Below the pieces are notes generated by a model. The model was not told where the DNA came from. It made no database searches and worked only from the letters and a program-made list of their open reading frames with translations. This document shows, one piece after another, positions 16,713 to 26,700 of a stretch of 52,760 nt of DNA (positions are counted from its first letter, which is position 1; each line of letters opens with the position of its first letter). The stretch is from the NCBI GenBank assembly GCA_030262895.1, contig JAJSZW010000009.1, positions 1 through 52,760 on the forward strand. The letters run 5' to 3'. The DNA is from Deltaproteobacteria bacterium. GTDB lineage: Bacteria > Desulfobacterota > Desulfobacteria > Desulfobacterales > ETH-SRB1. The position numbers and the translations under genes were made by a program.

Positions 16713-19312
16713 TGGACATATTCCGTGAACGGTTCCAAAAGCGCTTCGCACTCAGTTAGTATCGGATCGTTCTTGAAATGCTCTAAAGTAATAGCTTTAG
16801 TCGGGCATTCAACAACGCAGATACCGCACCCCCGACATTTTGCCGGTTCAACATATGGCTCGCTCTCGCCAATACCATTTATGATCACCGCATCGGAAGG
16901 ACAAATCCTGGCACATGTCAGACATGCGACACATAATTCCAGATCAATTGATGCGACTTCATTACCGGTTATAATGTATTCTTTAGAAAGAATAGTTACA
17001 GCCTTGGCTGCGGCAGCCTGTGCCTGAGAAATAGTTTCATCAATGGGCTTTGGGTAATGAGCAAGGCCGGCAAAATAAATACCCTTTGCAGAAAATTCAA
17101 CTGGTTTAAATTTTTTATGGGCTTCACTAAAAAAACCATCTTGATTAACAGGCAGCTTAAAAAGCTTTGCCAAATTTTCATTATTTCCAGGAACAATAGC
17201 TGTCTGCAAACTTATAAAATCAGGTTGAATTATTATATGTTCTCCAAGAAGATTATCGAGAATCCGCACCTTGAGACTGCCATCCTGGTCTTCATCCACC
17301 TCTGGTTTGCCGTCAAGTTCATATCTGATAAATACTATCCCTTTATCCCTGGCCTCTGTGTATAAATATTCAATTAGCCCGTATGTCCGCATATCCCTGT
17401 AGAGCACATATATTTCCATGTCCGGATTTAGCTTTTTGAGCTCCAGGGCATTTCGAAGTGCACTGGAGCAGCAAATCTTGCTGCAATATGGCCTTTCAGG
17501 TTCCCTTGAGCCTACACAAAGTATGAAGACCCAGGCATTTGCCTTTTTGATTGTATTGGGTTCTTCTGATAACATTTTATCTAACTGGAACCAGCTTAAA
17601 ACACTGGAATTTTTTCCATAAAGGTATTCATCAGTTCTAAGCGGATTTGCCCCGGTTGATATAATTGTAACGCCATGCCTGATATTTTTTGTTTCAGTTA
17701 AACTTGATATTGCTATCCTGGTACTGAAATTACCTGCATATCCATCCGTATGTTTAACCTCGGAATTAAGACAAACATCAATCAGAGGATGATTTTCTAC
17801 TTTATCTATAAGTTCTTTAACATATGACGTTACATCTTCGCCATTAAAAGTCTTCCTCAGTTTAAGGGCATGTCCACCGAGCTTATCGGTCTTTTCTACC
17901 AGATATGCCTTATATCCCTGATCAGCCAGACACAGGCAGCTTACCATGCCGGTTACACCTCCGCCGACAATAAGCCCTGTTGATGCCGGCTTTTGCCCTC
18001 TCTCTTCCAGGGGCTCATGCGATGCTGCTTTGCATGCCGCTATGTTTAGTGATGAAGCACAGGCGGCTGCGCCGGCCTCGGTTATTGATTCAGGAATATC
18101 TTTTGGAGCATTAAGGGCGCCACAGACATAAATGCCTGGTACGGATGTATTAACCGGCGCAAAACTACTGGTTTCAACAAAATTATTTTTGTCAAGACTA
18201 ATACCAAGATCACGCACTAACTTAACAGCATCCTGAGAAGGTTCTAAACCAAGCGAAAGAACGACCATATCGTATATTTCTTCAAAGATCTTTCCCTGTT
18301 CATCGGCATAACGAATTAAAAGGTCGTCTGTACCATCCAACGGTATAACGCTATTTACCATTGATCGAACAAAACGAACATCATCCTCGTCTTTTGCACA
18401 GTTGTAATATCTTTCATAATCCTTCCCGCATACCCGCATATCCATGAAAAAAATAGTAGTGTTCAACTTTCTGTTGCTTCGTTTAGCAAGAATGGCCTGC
18501 TTGACGGCATACATACAACAAACAGTTGAACAATAGTTATGTTTCATATCTCTTGACCCTATACACTGAAGCCATGCAATGTTTTTGGGCTCTTTTCTAT
18601 CAGAAGGTCGTATCAAATGACCGCCATAAGGGCCATTCAGGCTATGAATTCTCTCGTATTCCATGCTGGTAATAACATTTGGAAATTTAATATATTCGCA
18701 ATATGATGGAACTACGGAATCAAAACCTGTCGCCAGAATAACTGATCCGACATTAAGAGTAATGTTCTTTTCTTTTTTATCAAAATCTATGGCGTTTTCA
18801 TTGCAGGCTTCCCGACAGTTATTGCATCCCTCTTCTGTAAAATGAAGGCAGTTTTTTCTGTCAATTACATAGCTATTGGGCACAGCCTCAGGATACTCCA
18901 GATAGACAGCTTTTCTTTTTCCCAGGCCCTCGTTAAATTCGTCATTAACCTCCTCGGGACATCTTTCCGCACACAAGCCGCAGACAGTGCATTTTTCAAT
19001 ATCCACATATCTCGGATGCTGGGCTATTGTTACCTTAAAACTTCCTGAACTACCTTTAATATCTTTAACTTCAGATAAGGTTAATATCTCTATATTTGTA
19101 TGTGAAGCACAATCCATATGCTCATTATACCTGATACAAAAAGGGCAGTCGTTAACAGGATATGTCTTGTCAAGTTGCGCTATTTTGCCGCCGATAAACG
19201 CCGACTTTTCAACCAGATAAACAAAATATCCCGAATCAGCCAGGTCAAGACATGCCTGAATACCAGCAATGCCCCCACCGACTACTAATATTGATCCAAA
19301 ATTAGAAAACAT
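16709..19312 (-). CDS. hdrA: HdrA-like two-module FAD/Fe-S electron-bifurcation subunit
   Basis: This 867-residue protein has two HdrA flavoprotein modules in tandem. Module 1 has GGGIAG at 12-17, 'KTYPVNDCPFC' at 49-59 (the Cys59 position is selenocysteine in the other HdrA of this cluster), 'CTVCGLCAERC' and 'CNNCREAC' ferredoxin motifs, and 'CSTVCCMYAVKQA'. Module 2 starts near 440 with 'LIVGGGVTGMVSCL', then 'CVGSREPERPYCSKICC'. Two C-terminal [4Fe-4S] motifs follow ('CVACLTCARICPSDAV', 'CRGCGICVVECPTKAI'). HdrA binds the FAD used for flavin-based electron bifurcation. It is sandwiched between metV (3 bp) and an MvhD gene (4-bp overlap), so it belongs to a MetF-MetV-HdrA-MvhD complex. The usual 'VFVCHCG' segment of larger HdrAs is not obvious between the modules. 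Confidence 0.9.
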   Translation of the reverse strand: MFSNFGSILVVGGGIAGIQACLDLADSGYFVYLVEKSAFIGGKIAQLDKTYPVNDCPFCIRYNEHMDCASHTNIEILTLSEVKDIKGSSGSFKVTIAQHPRYVDIEKCTVCGLCAERCPEEVNDEFNEGLGKRKAVYLEYPEAVPNSYVIDRKNCLHFTEEGCNNCREACNENAIDFDKKEKNITLNVGSVILATGFDSVVPSYCEYIKFPNVITSMEYERIHSLNGPYGGHLIRPSDRKEPKNIAWLQCIGSRDMKHNYCSTVCCMYAVKQAILAKRSNRKLNTTIFFMDMRVCGKDYERYYNCAKDEDDVRFVRSMVNSVIPLDGTDDLLIRYADEQGKIFEEIYDMVVLSLGLEPSQDAVKLVRDLGISLDKNNFVETSSFAPVNTSVPGIYVCGALNAPKDIPESITEAGAAACASSLNIAACKAASHEPLEERGQKPASTGLIVGGGVTGMVSCLCLADQGYKAYLVEKTDKLGGHALKLRKTFNGEDVTSYVKELIDKVENHPLIDVCLNSEVKHTDGYAGNFSTRIAISSLTETKNIRHGVTIISTGANPLRTDEYLYGKNSSVLSWFQLDKMLSEEPNTIKKANAWVFILCVGSREPERPYCSKICCSSALRNALELKKLNPDMEIYVLYRDMRTYGLIEYLYTEARDKGIVFIRYELDGKPEVDEDQDGSLKVRILDNLLGEHIIIQPDFISLQTAIVPGNNENLAKLFKLPVNQDGFFSEAHKKFKPVEFSAKGIYFAGLAHYPKPIDETISQAQAAAAKAVTILSKEYIITGNEVASIDLELCVACLTCARICPSDAVIINGIGESEPYVEPAKCRGCGICVVECPTKAITLEHFKNDPILTECEALLEPFTEYVQ

Positions 19313-19315
19313 TTT

Positions 19316-19984
19316 TCACGCGGTGAGATCCTCTCTTACAATCTTCCGCGTCCCCCCATGCCCGCTAACACTCCAGTCTTTAATGGGAAATATCTCTTCT
19401 AACTTTTCCAGTTGATTTAGAGCCTTCAAGCGATCGATTATTAACTGCCAGACACAATCAACATCAGGACTTATTTCGCATTTGCCGTTTATGGATCCAC
19501 CACAGGGGCCATTCAACAAGCCCTTAGAACACCTTGCAATGGGACATAATCCTCCTGTCCTGTCCAAAACACAATCTCCGCATCCTGCACAGCGTTCCGA
19601 CCAGACGCCCATTTCCTCGGTCAAGCCCATAAAGGTGGTATTAAGGCCAGGCAATATCACTTTATCAGGATACCTTTCCGCCATGGCCTGAACACCTACA
19701 CCACAGGCAAGCGAAAGAACAACATCACAGTCAGCAACCAAATCCTTAACAGAATCTAAAAATTCAAAATCGCATTGCCGCAAAATCGCTTCCTCTACGA
19801 TTTCAACATCCTGACCGGCCATTTTCCTGTCCATACGAATCATCGATGCCAAAATTTCCACCTCGCGCATACCACCGGCAAAAGAAACGGCAACGCAGGT
19901 CTGACAACCCAATACCAGTAGGCGGCTATAACCTGTGATCATTTTTTTGATTTCGTCAAAGTCCTTCTGCTGTCCTACAATCAT
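19316..19984 (-). CDS. metV: MetV, zinc/Fe-S partner of methylenetetrahydrofolate reductase
   Basis: This 222-residue protein matches the MTHFR C-terminal (MetV) family: 'RLLVLGCQTCVAVSFAGG', 'VVLSLACGVGVQAMAERYP', 'PGLNTTFMGLTEEMGVWSERCAGCGDCVLDRTGGLCPIARCSKGLLNGPCGG'. The Cys-rich segment binds Fe-S and/or Zn. In Moorella and Acetobacterium MetV forms a stable complex with MetF and passes electrons to it. The gene directly precedes hdrA (3 bp). A 180-bp gap holding arrays D and E separates it from the HdrC-GltD gene. Confidence 0.9.
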   Translation of the reverse strand: MIVGQQKDFDEIKKMITGYSRLLVLGCQTCVAVSFAGGMREVEILASMIRMDRKMAGQDVEIVEEAILRQCDFEFLDSVKDLVADCDVVLSLACGVGVQAMAERYPDKVILPGLNTTFMGLTEEMGVWSERCAGCGDCVLDRTGGLCPIARCSKGLLNGPCGGSINGKCEISPDVDCVWQLIIDRLKALNQLEKLEEIFPIKDWSVSGHGGTRKIVREDLTA

Positions 19985-20044
19985 AATCTTTTACCTTCCT
20001 TCGTAGCAGTTCACGGTTAGTTGCCTTGATTTCTTCATTGCTCT

Positions 20045-20180
20045 CTAACCTTGAACCCTGGAACCGTGAACCTGAGTAGTTACAAAACACTTTAACCTCA
20101 CATGAAAGATAAACTTGAGTTCCCATAGCTGAGCTTCTTGCTTTCAACCGTTAACTGTAAACTGTTAACCGTGAACTGAT
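20045..20180. repeat. Degenerate 7-bp arrays D and E (GTGAACC and GTTAACT types)
   Basis: In the metV-HdrC/GltD gap, 20045-20075 has units such as TTGAACC and GTGAACC, directly joined to the dispersed 19-bp element (20065-20083). A second array at 20145-20180 has units GTTAACT, GTAAACT, GTTAACC, GTGAACT. The stop of the upstream gene (20165-20167) lies inside array E. Confidence 0.75.
20065..20083 (-). repeat. Dispersed 19-bp element, copy 2 (inverted)
   Basis: Exact reverse complement of GTAACTACTCAGGTTCACG at 15219-15237. It overlaps the end of array D. Confidence 0.75.
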
Positions 20181-21952
20181 ACCATACCTTTAATCTGAGT
20201 TCCACATATCCTGAGACACCGTTTAGCCTCAAGTCTGGCCTGCAGTTCACTGAAACCTGAATCGATCTCTTTAAAACTGTTTTTTCGCCGGTCAATTGAA
20301 AGGCGCTGCATTTGTTGCCTGTCTGCAAGTTTCACATTTTGCGATTCAAACTCAATGCTATTCCATTTCTGAGAACGATCTGCCTTAATGTCCTCTCCTC
20401 TAAGATAGCGATCAGTCGATATGGCAGCCTTTTTTCCGGAAGCAACTGCCTCTACCACCGAACGCGGGCCATAAGAAGCATCGCCACCGACAAAAATTCC
20501 CGGGATATTGGTTTCAAGGGTAAAGGGATCTTTAACTACCGGGCCCATTGGAGAAACCTCAAGATCAGGCACCCCTTTGGTAAAAGACATATCACAGGCC
20601 TGCCCTATAGATAGCAATACAGTATCAGCTTCCAGTGTCATTAATTCAGACTCATCATATTGAGGATTAAAACTGCCATTCGCATCAAGAACAGCAGTGC
20701 AGTGTTTGAATTCAATGCTCTTAACATGCCCGTTTTTTCCTATAAAACGTCTTGGACCCCAATTGTTTATTATAGCTATTCCCTCATCCAGCGCATCCTT
20801 TATCTCATATTCCCAGGCATGCATCTCGTCACGACCCTCAAGACACACTATCAGAACCTCTTTGGCTCCGCTTCTAAGGGCAGTGAGAGCAACATCTATT
20901 GCCACATTTCCACCGCCTATAACTATTACCCTTTCACCAATACTCACCTTGCCTTTAAGAGAAATATCTTTTAGAAAATTAATGCCGTGAATTATTCCTT
21001 CAAGATTCTCTCCTTTCACATTCAATCCGCGGCTGGCATGACGACCTACAGCAATGAAAAATGCCTTGTAGCCCTCATTTCTAAGGCTTTCTATTGTGAT
21101 ATCTTTTCCTAAAGTAACGCCGCTCTTGATCTCTACACCCATGTCAATAATAGTTTTTATCTCTTTCCTGAGAATATCACGGGGAAGACGATATGCCGGA
21201 ATACCGACAGCCATCATACCGCCTGCCACCGGCAGCTTTTCAAAGACTGTTACCGGGTATCCCTTAATAGCAAGAAAATATGCCGCACTTAAACCAGCAG
21301 GGCCCGCGCCTATCACAGCTATTTTTTCATCTTTCTTTTCTTCTGTCTCAGGAACATAGTTAATATCTCCTGCAAGGTCTCTGTCAGCTAAAAACCGTTT
21401 AAGATACTCAATAGCAACCGGTTCATCAACTTTACCCCTATTGCACTTGTTTTCACATGGATGGAAGCATATACGGCCGCAAATACAGGGGAAAGGCATT
21501 TCCTCTTTGATTAGTTTCAGGCCGTCTCTGTATCTTCCCTCTGCAATCATTCCAATAAATCCCTGAATGCTGATATGAGCCGGACATGCAACTTTGCAGG
21601 GAGCAGTAGCAAACTTTTGAAATGCATCAGCAGCAACATAATTATCCCTCACGGCTATAGTCTGAAGAGCATCCATAACTTTGCTCGAGCGGACACCCTG
21701 AGGACAGGAAAATCTACAGGATTCGCAGTGAGAACAATACCAGATGTTTTCAGAGGAAAGGACTCGTTTTTTTAGTCCAAGAATAACCATATGTATGATT
21801 TTTCTTGGATCAAATTCAGAACAGACATTATTAACAGGACAGACTGCAATACAGGCCCCACATGTAAAACAATGTTTGATAAGTTCATTCCCCGGCACAT
21901 TGGCTATTTCAAATTTAAACCCCGGATCCAGGTCATTAGTACTTATTGTCAA
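20165..21952 (-). CDS. HdrC-like/GltD-like fusion oxidoreductase
   Basis: This 595-residue protein fuses an HdrC-type domain to a GltD-type diaphorase. Residues 1-105 carry two HdrC [4Fe-4S] motifs (C28, C31, C34, C38 and 'WYCSHCESCRFSCPQGV'). Residues about 115-200 are the GltD helical Fe-S domain ('CKVACPAHISIQGFIGMIAEG', 'CGRICFHPCENKCNRG'). Then comes the FAD/NAD(P) domain with 'IAVIGAGPAGLSAAYFLA' and 'VIVIGGGNVAIDVALTALR', ending 'GIFVGGDASYGPRSVVEAVASGKKAA'. It could connect NAD(P)H with the Hdr/MetFV electron path, in the place where methanogens use HdrB/HdrC. The last residues (GMVSVHG) are encoded within heptamer array E. No HdrB gene is nearby. Confidence 0.88.
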   Translation of the reverse strand: MTISTNDLDPGFKFEIANVPGNELIKHCFTCGACIAVCPVNNVCSEFDPRKIIHMVILGLKKRVLSSENIWYCSHCESCRFSCPQGVRSSKVMDALQTIAVRDNYVAADAFQKFATAPCKVACPAHISIQGFIGMIAEGRYRDGLKLIKEEMPFPCICGRICFHPCENKCNRGKVDEPVAIEYLKRFLADRDLAGDINYVPETEEKKDEKIAVIGAGPAGLSAAYFLAIKGYPVTVFEKLPVAGGMMAVGIPAYRLPRDILRKEIKTIIDMGVEIKSGVTLGKDITIESLRNEGYKAFFIAVGRHASRGLNVKGENLEGIIHGINFLKDISLKGKVSIGERVIVIGGGNVAIDVALTALRSGAKEVLIVCLEGRDEMHAWEYEIKDALDEGIAIINNWGPRRFIGKNGHVKSIEFKHCTAVLDANGSFNPQYDESELMTLEADTVLLSIGQACDMSFTKGVPDLEVSPMGPVVKDPFTLETNIPGIFVGGDASYGPRSVVEAVASGKKAAISTDRYLRGEDIKADRSQKWNSIEFESQNVKLADRQQMQRLSIDRRKNSFKEIDSGFSELQARLEAKRCLRICGTQIKGMVSVHG

Positions 21953-21985
21953 ATCAAAAACGCCCTCCCCTTCGCTATCTGTCCG

Positions 21986-22984
21986 CTATTTCCCCTTTAA
22001 CCGGCTGGTACCCAATATTTTAATTCGCTCAGTCATATCTTTAGCGGCATCAATAAATCCCTGATTCGATTCACGGGAAATCATGTACATCTCAATACGC
22101 GAAGGGTCTAAGTTCAACTGCGAAAGAACGTTTTTTACATAATTCACTCTATTCAATGCAACCTGGCTTCCTTTAACATTGTGACAAGTATCTTCCAGAC
22201 ACCCGGCTACGTAAACGCCATCTGCTCCATCTTCAAACGCTTTCAACAAACGGCTGATGCTGATGCTGCCGCTGCAGGAAAGTATTTCCACGTGAACATT
22301 CTTCGGGAATCCCAAATTAGACAGATTCTGCAAATCCTGTGAACATGCATAAGCTGTATAGTGGCAGCAAAAGGCCACAATATTGGGTTCTCCCAAATTG
22401 TCCGGCTGCTCTGCCTGGCGTAATAAGTCAAACGAACTAAAGCATTTGACATCTTCCGATATTTTCAACTCAATGGCCTTAACAGGACACCCTGCAACAC
22501 ATATTCCGCATGCCACACATTTAAGCGGTTCAATATGAGCAACTCCCTTTCCCGCCTCGATGCTCGGAGCAGAGAATGGACACAAACGTACACAGGTCAG
22601 ACAGCCCACGCAAAGTTTCTCATCCACAACAGCCAGCTTGCCCATTTCACTTAAAGTATCTGCATCCACATATCCATCCTGCAACGCCAGGACCTTCAGA
22701 GCTTTAATAACATCATTGAATCGAACATCCTGCGGACACACAAATTTACAAGTGCGACAGCCCGTGCAATACCAGAGCAAATCAGATGAAAGCAGCTTTT
22801 TTTTCAGGCCGAGAGATATCATATGAAGAATTTTTCTGGGATCAAATTCAGGTATTATCTGGCTGACCGGACAGACACCGGTACAACTGCCACATGCAAA
22901 ACATTCTTTGACATTTTCACCTTCCGGAAGTTCTGCTACTTCAAACTTAAATCGAGGTTCTAAATCTTCTTTATATATTGTCAT
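21986..22984 (-). CDS. HdrC-ferredoxin-MvhD fusion protein
   Basis: This 332-residue protein combines three electron-transfer units. Residues 1-105 are HdrC-like with two [4Fe-4S] motifs ('CFACGSCTGVCPVSQI', 'WYCTGCRTCKFVCPQDV') and are clearly paralogous to the N-terminus of the neighbouring HdrC-GltD protein ('MTI..DL.P.FKFE'). Residues about 118-180 are a 2x[4Fe-4S] ferredoxin ('CVGCLTCVRLCPFSAP', 'CVACGICVAGCPVKAI'). The remainder is MvhD ('VAFCCHYTAYACSQDL', 'GADGVYVAGCLEDTCHNVKG'), keeping Cys where the standalone MvhD has Sec. It would bridge an HdrA to other partners in one polypeptide. It lies 21 bp after the Sec-MvhD gene and 33 bp before HdrC-GltD. Confidence 0.88.
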   Translation of the reverse strand: MTIYKEDLEPRFKFEVAELPEGENVKECFACGSCTGVCPVSQIIPEFDPRKILHMISLGLKKKLLSSDLLWYCTGCRTCKFVCPQDVRFNDVIKALKVLALQDGYVDADTLSEMGKLAVVDEKLCVGCLTCVRLCPFSAPSIEAGKGVAHIEPLKCVACGICVAGCPVKAIELKISEDVKCFSSFDLLRQAEQPDNLGEPNIVAFCCHYTAYACSQDLQNLSNLGFPKNVHVEILSCSGSISISRLLKAFEDGADGVYVAGCLEDTCHNVKGSQVALNRVNYVKNVLSQLNLDPSRIEMYMISRESNQGFIDAAKDMTERIKILGTSRLKGK

Positions 22985-22989
22985 AATTT

Positions 22990-23046
22990 CGTTGCTCGTT
23001 GCTGGTTACTGGTTGCTCGTCGCTGACAACTGGTTGTCAGTTTCGG
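22990..23046. repeat. Degenerate 7-bp tandem array F (GTTGCTG type)
   Basis: About eight units (CGTTGCT twice, GGTTACT, GGTTGCT, CGTCGCT, GACAACT, GGTTGTC) between the mvhD and HdrC-fusion genes. The last codons and stop (23006-23008) of mvhD lie inside it. Confidence 0.8.
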
Positions 23047-23773
23047 CTACTAACCCTTTTTTGCGAAATGCGGCCACATATTTTTCAATATCTGTTCCGG
23101 ACGCCCCTAACTTTTTGGTCAACTCGTCAAAAGAAATCGGCCCTTGTTTTTGTATGCGAAGTAAAGTCTCATTTCTATCTATCTCAGTACCTATTGACTT
23201 TGTCAGCTTCTCATTCACCTTATCCTTTATTTGCTGATCAGAATAATCACCTTCTTTACGGAATCCCTTTGTAAGGTTGCCCAGCCCTGTCCGCAATTTT
23301 GCTTTCTCAAGCGCACTTCTCGCCGCCAAAAGCTTGATCTGCAACTCATCCTTACTAACGCCCCCGGGCTCTCCCAAAGGACCAAGAGACTTGATTTTAG
23401 CGGTAAAATCAGTGATCAACTTTACAAATCGCGGACCCTCGGCCGCTGAGGCCCATTTCAACACAAAACGGTCGCTATCAATACCGATCTTTGCCAATAT
23501 CTTCCTGACAAATTCCTCCATTATCATGGCGTCATAATTACCAACCTGGTAATGACATTCTCCAAGGTGTCAGCCACCCACAAAGACACCGTCTGTTCCG
23601 ACACAAAAGGCATCTATAATAAAAAGGGGATCCATTCTCCCTGTACACATCATGCGAATCGTTCTAACATTCGGCGGGTATTGATACCGTGACACACCCG
23701 CTGAATCTGCGGCGGCGTAACAGCACCAGTTACACATAAATCCAAGTATCTTAGGGTTGAACTCGTTACCCAT
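23006..23773 (-). CDS. mvhD: MvhD-type subunit with selenocysteine and C-terminal helical/winged-helix extension
   Basis: Read through an in-frame UGA (23570-23572), this is a 255-residue protein. The MvhD domain (1-140) shows 'ILGFMCNWCCYAAADSAG', 'YPPNVRTIRMMCTGR' and 'GTDGVFVGG-U-HLGECHYQVGNY' with Sec at residue 68. Homologues, including the paralogue at 16284, have Cys there, and the VhuD subunit of some methanogens is a known selenoprotein. The C-terminal ~100 residues are charged helices and a small winged-helix-like end ('GPISFDELTKKLGASGTDIEKYVAAFRKKG'). ATG 23771-23773 has an AGGAGG site overlapping the stop region of hdrA, 8 bp away. The final residues 'DNQLSATSNQ' come from heptamer array F. 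Calling it as two ORFs would lose the MvhD domain. Confidence 0.87.
23531..23556 (-). promoter_or_regulatory. SECIS-like hairpin of mvhD
   Basis: Starting 13 nt after the UGA, GUCAU pairs with AUGAC and UACCA pairs with UGGUA around the loop GGU, with a 3-nt bulge (AUU region) on the 3' side. This compact stem with a GGU loop resembles bacterial SECIS elements. Confidence 0.65.
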
Positions 23774-23781
23774 TGATCCTC

Positions 23782-26700
23782 CTATCCTCCAAAGGCCTTT
23801 ATCTGAGACCTGATCTGTTCGTTTGTAAAACCGCCCATAGATATAGCCAGTGTGGGACAATGGGATGCGCAAATCCCACAGCCTTTACAAGAGGCGGAAA
23901 TAGTTTCCGCCTTTTTCTTCTTGCCTGCCTTGACCATTTGAATCGCCTGATACGGGCAAAGGCTTACGCAAATACCACACCCAATGCAAATTTCAGGATT
24001 TACTTTAGACACAATCGGCTCTACTGACACGACACCTTTTGCCAAAGGCAGCGCTGCCTTGCCGGCAGCAGATTTTGCCTGAGCAATAGATTCATTAACC
24101 GGTTTGGGAGAATGGGCAAGACCGCACATGAATACACCGTCAACAGCAAATTCAACCGGACGGAGCTTGACATGTGCCTCCAGGAAAAAATTATCCTTTG
24201 TCACAGGGACCTTGAGAATCTTTGACAGGCTATCAACATCGTTCGGTACTATTCCAACGCTCAGTACGAGAAGATCCGGCTCAAGAGTAATATCATCATC
24301 AAGCATTTCATCAAAAAAGGTAACAGAAAGCCTGCCGTCCGTGTCAGTTGCAACAGGCGCTTTTTCCTTGTCATAATTGACAAAAACAACGCCTTTTTCT
24401 CTTGCCTTTTTATAGTAGTCTTCCATAAACCCGTAAGTGCGTATATCTCTGTAAAGGATATAAATATCGGCATTCGGATATTTATCTAAAATCCGCAACG
24501 CATTTTTCACGGCCTGACCGCAGCATACCTTGCTGCAATAAGAAAGGTCATCCCCCCGGGAACCAACGCATTGAATCATAACAACCTGTTGGAGATCTTT
24601 CTCCAGGGCGCCGGAAGAAATAGCATCTTCCAATTCTATCTGGGTTATAACCTGCTTGGAAGTTTCGTAACAATACTGCTTTGGCTCATACGGACGGCCC
24701 CCCGTGGCAATAATGATTACACCGTGCTCAATAACTTGTGTACCCAAAGCAGAAGAAATATTAGTGGTAAAGTTCCCCACATACCCGGATACGCTTTCAA
24801 CCTCAGCTCCAGTATAAACTCGTATCAAATCATTGGAAGCTATCTTTTTCTCAACTTCTTTAACTATTTTTCTTGGGTCCTCACCAGATAGCAGAGCGCT
24901 CACATTCCTCAAATTGCCGCCAAGTTTGTCAGACTTTTCTACCAGAAAGGTCTCAAATCCCTGTTCCGCCATACTCAACGCCGCTGTCATTCCTGAAATT
25001 CCCCCACCTATGACCAGTGCTTTAGGTATAACAGGAATCTGCTGTTCCGGAAGCGGTTGCGCCAGGCCGGCCTTTGCAACTGCCATCCTGACCAGATCTT
25101 TTGCTTTCTCAGTAGCTTCTTCAGGTTCTCCTGCATGCACCCATGAACACTGATCCCTGATGTTTACCATTTCAAACAGAGCGCGGTTCAAACCCGTATC
25201 CCTTAGTGTTTCCTGAAATAATGGTTCATGTGTACGGGGTGTGCAGGCAGAAACTATAACTCGATTAAGATTATGCTCTTTAATCTTTTCCTTTAAGATC
25301 TGTTGAGCGTCCTGAGCACAACTATACAGGCTTTGATCCGCATAAACAACACCGTCAAGAGTTGATGCGTATTCTCTAACTGCAGCAACGTCAATAACGC
25401 CGGCAATATTGCTTCCACAGTGGCACACAAAAACACCTATTCTTGGCTCGTCTCCTATCACAAGCTCTGCGGGGTATTCTTTTTTTTCAACCTGGCTGCC
25501 CCTCACTTTGTTTAGCAATGAGTCAACAGAAGCCACAGCGCCGGTAGCTTCAGTAACGCTCTCAGGGATATCTTTTGGCCCTCCGAAAGCACCTGCCACA
25601 AAGATACCCTGCCTTGATGTCTGAAGGGGAGTAAAAGCTTGAGTGCTGCAAAATTCATACTTATTAATATCAATACCGCAGCTACGGGCAAGATCATCAG
25701 CCCCTTCAGGTGATTCCAAACCTTCAGAAAGAACAACCATGTCAAAAGATTCACCGTGATGAGCACCTCGCCCATCTACATACGATATCCTCAATTGATC
25801 ACCTTGTTCCTGAATTCCCGCAATACGGGATCTGACGAATTTGATGCCGTATTTTTCCCTGGCTCGTTGACGGGATGCATCAAATTCCTTGCCCTGAGTC
25901 CTCATATCCATATAAAATATGGTTATATCAAGATCAGGGTCGTGTTCTTTTGCCACAGATGCCTCTTTAATTGCATACATACAGCAAACTGAAGAACAGT
26001 ATCCATTTCCACATGTTTCATCCCTTGATCCTATACACTGGAGGAATGCAATATGTTTTGGATGGCGCTGATCCGACGGCCTGACAATCGTCCCTTCAGT
26101 TGGGCCTGATGCACAAGTCAACCGCTCGAATTCTATACTTGTAAGAACATCGGGATATTTACCAAAACCGTAACGGCTAAGTACTTCATCATCAATACGA
26201 CCAAACCCCGGAGTCAATATTACAGATCCTACAGACAGATCGTGTTCTTCCTCTGTCTGATTAAAATCTATGGCCTGTGCTTGACACGTTGAAGCGCAGA
26301 TACGACACATCTCATGATTTACAAAAAGACATTCTTTAGGATCGATATAAAAACTCGACGGTACTGCCTGGGGATAATCTTTGTGAAGGTTCTTTGTTAA
26401 CGCAAGGCCTTCATTGAAGATATCTGACGTTATAACGGGGCAATACATAGTACATATACCACAGGCCGTGCAAAGATCCTCGTTTATGTATCTGGGATCA
26501 GTATGCACACGAGCGGTAAAGTTCCCAGCCTCACCCTGGACAGATTCCAATCGAGCGTTTGTCAATATCTTGATGTTTGGAGACCGACCGGCCTCAACTA
26601 ACTTTGGTCCGAGTATTCAGATAGCACAGTCATTGGTTGGGAAGGTCTTGTCTAATCGAGCCATTACCCCACCAATTGATGCGGATTTCTCAACCAGGTA

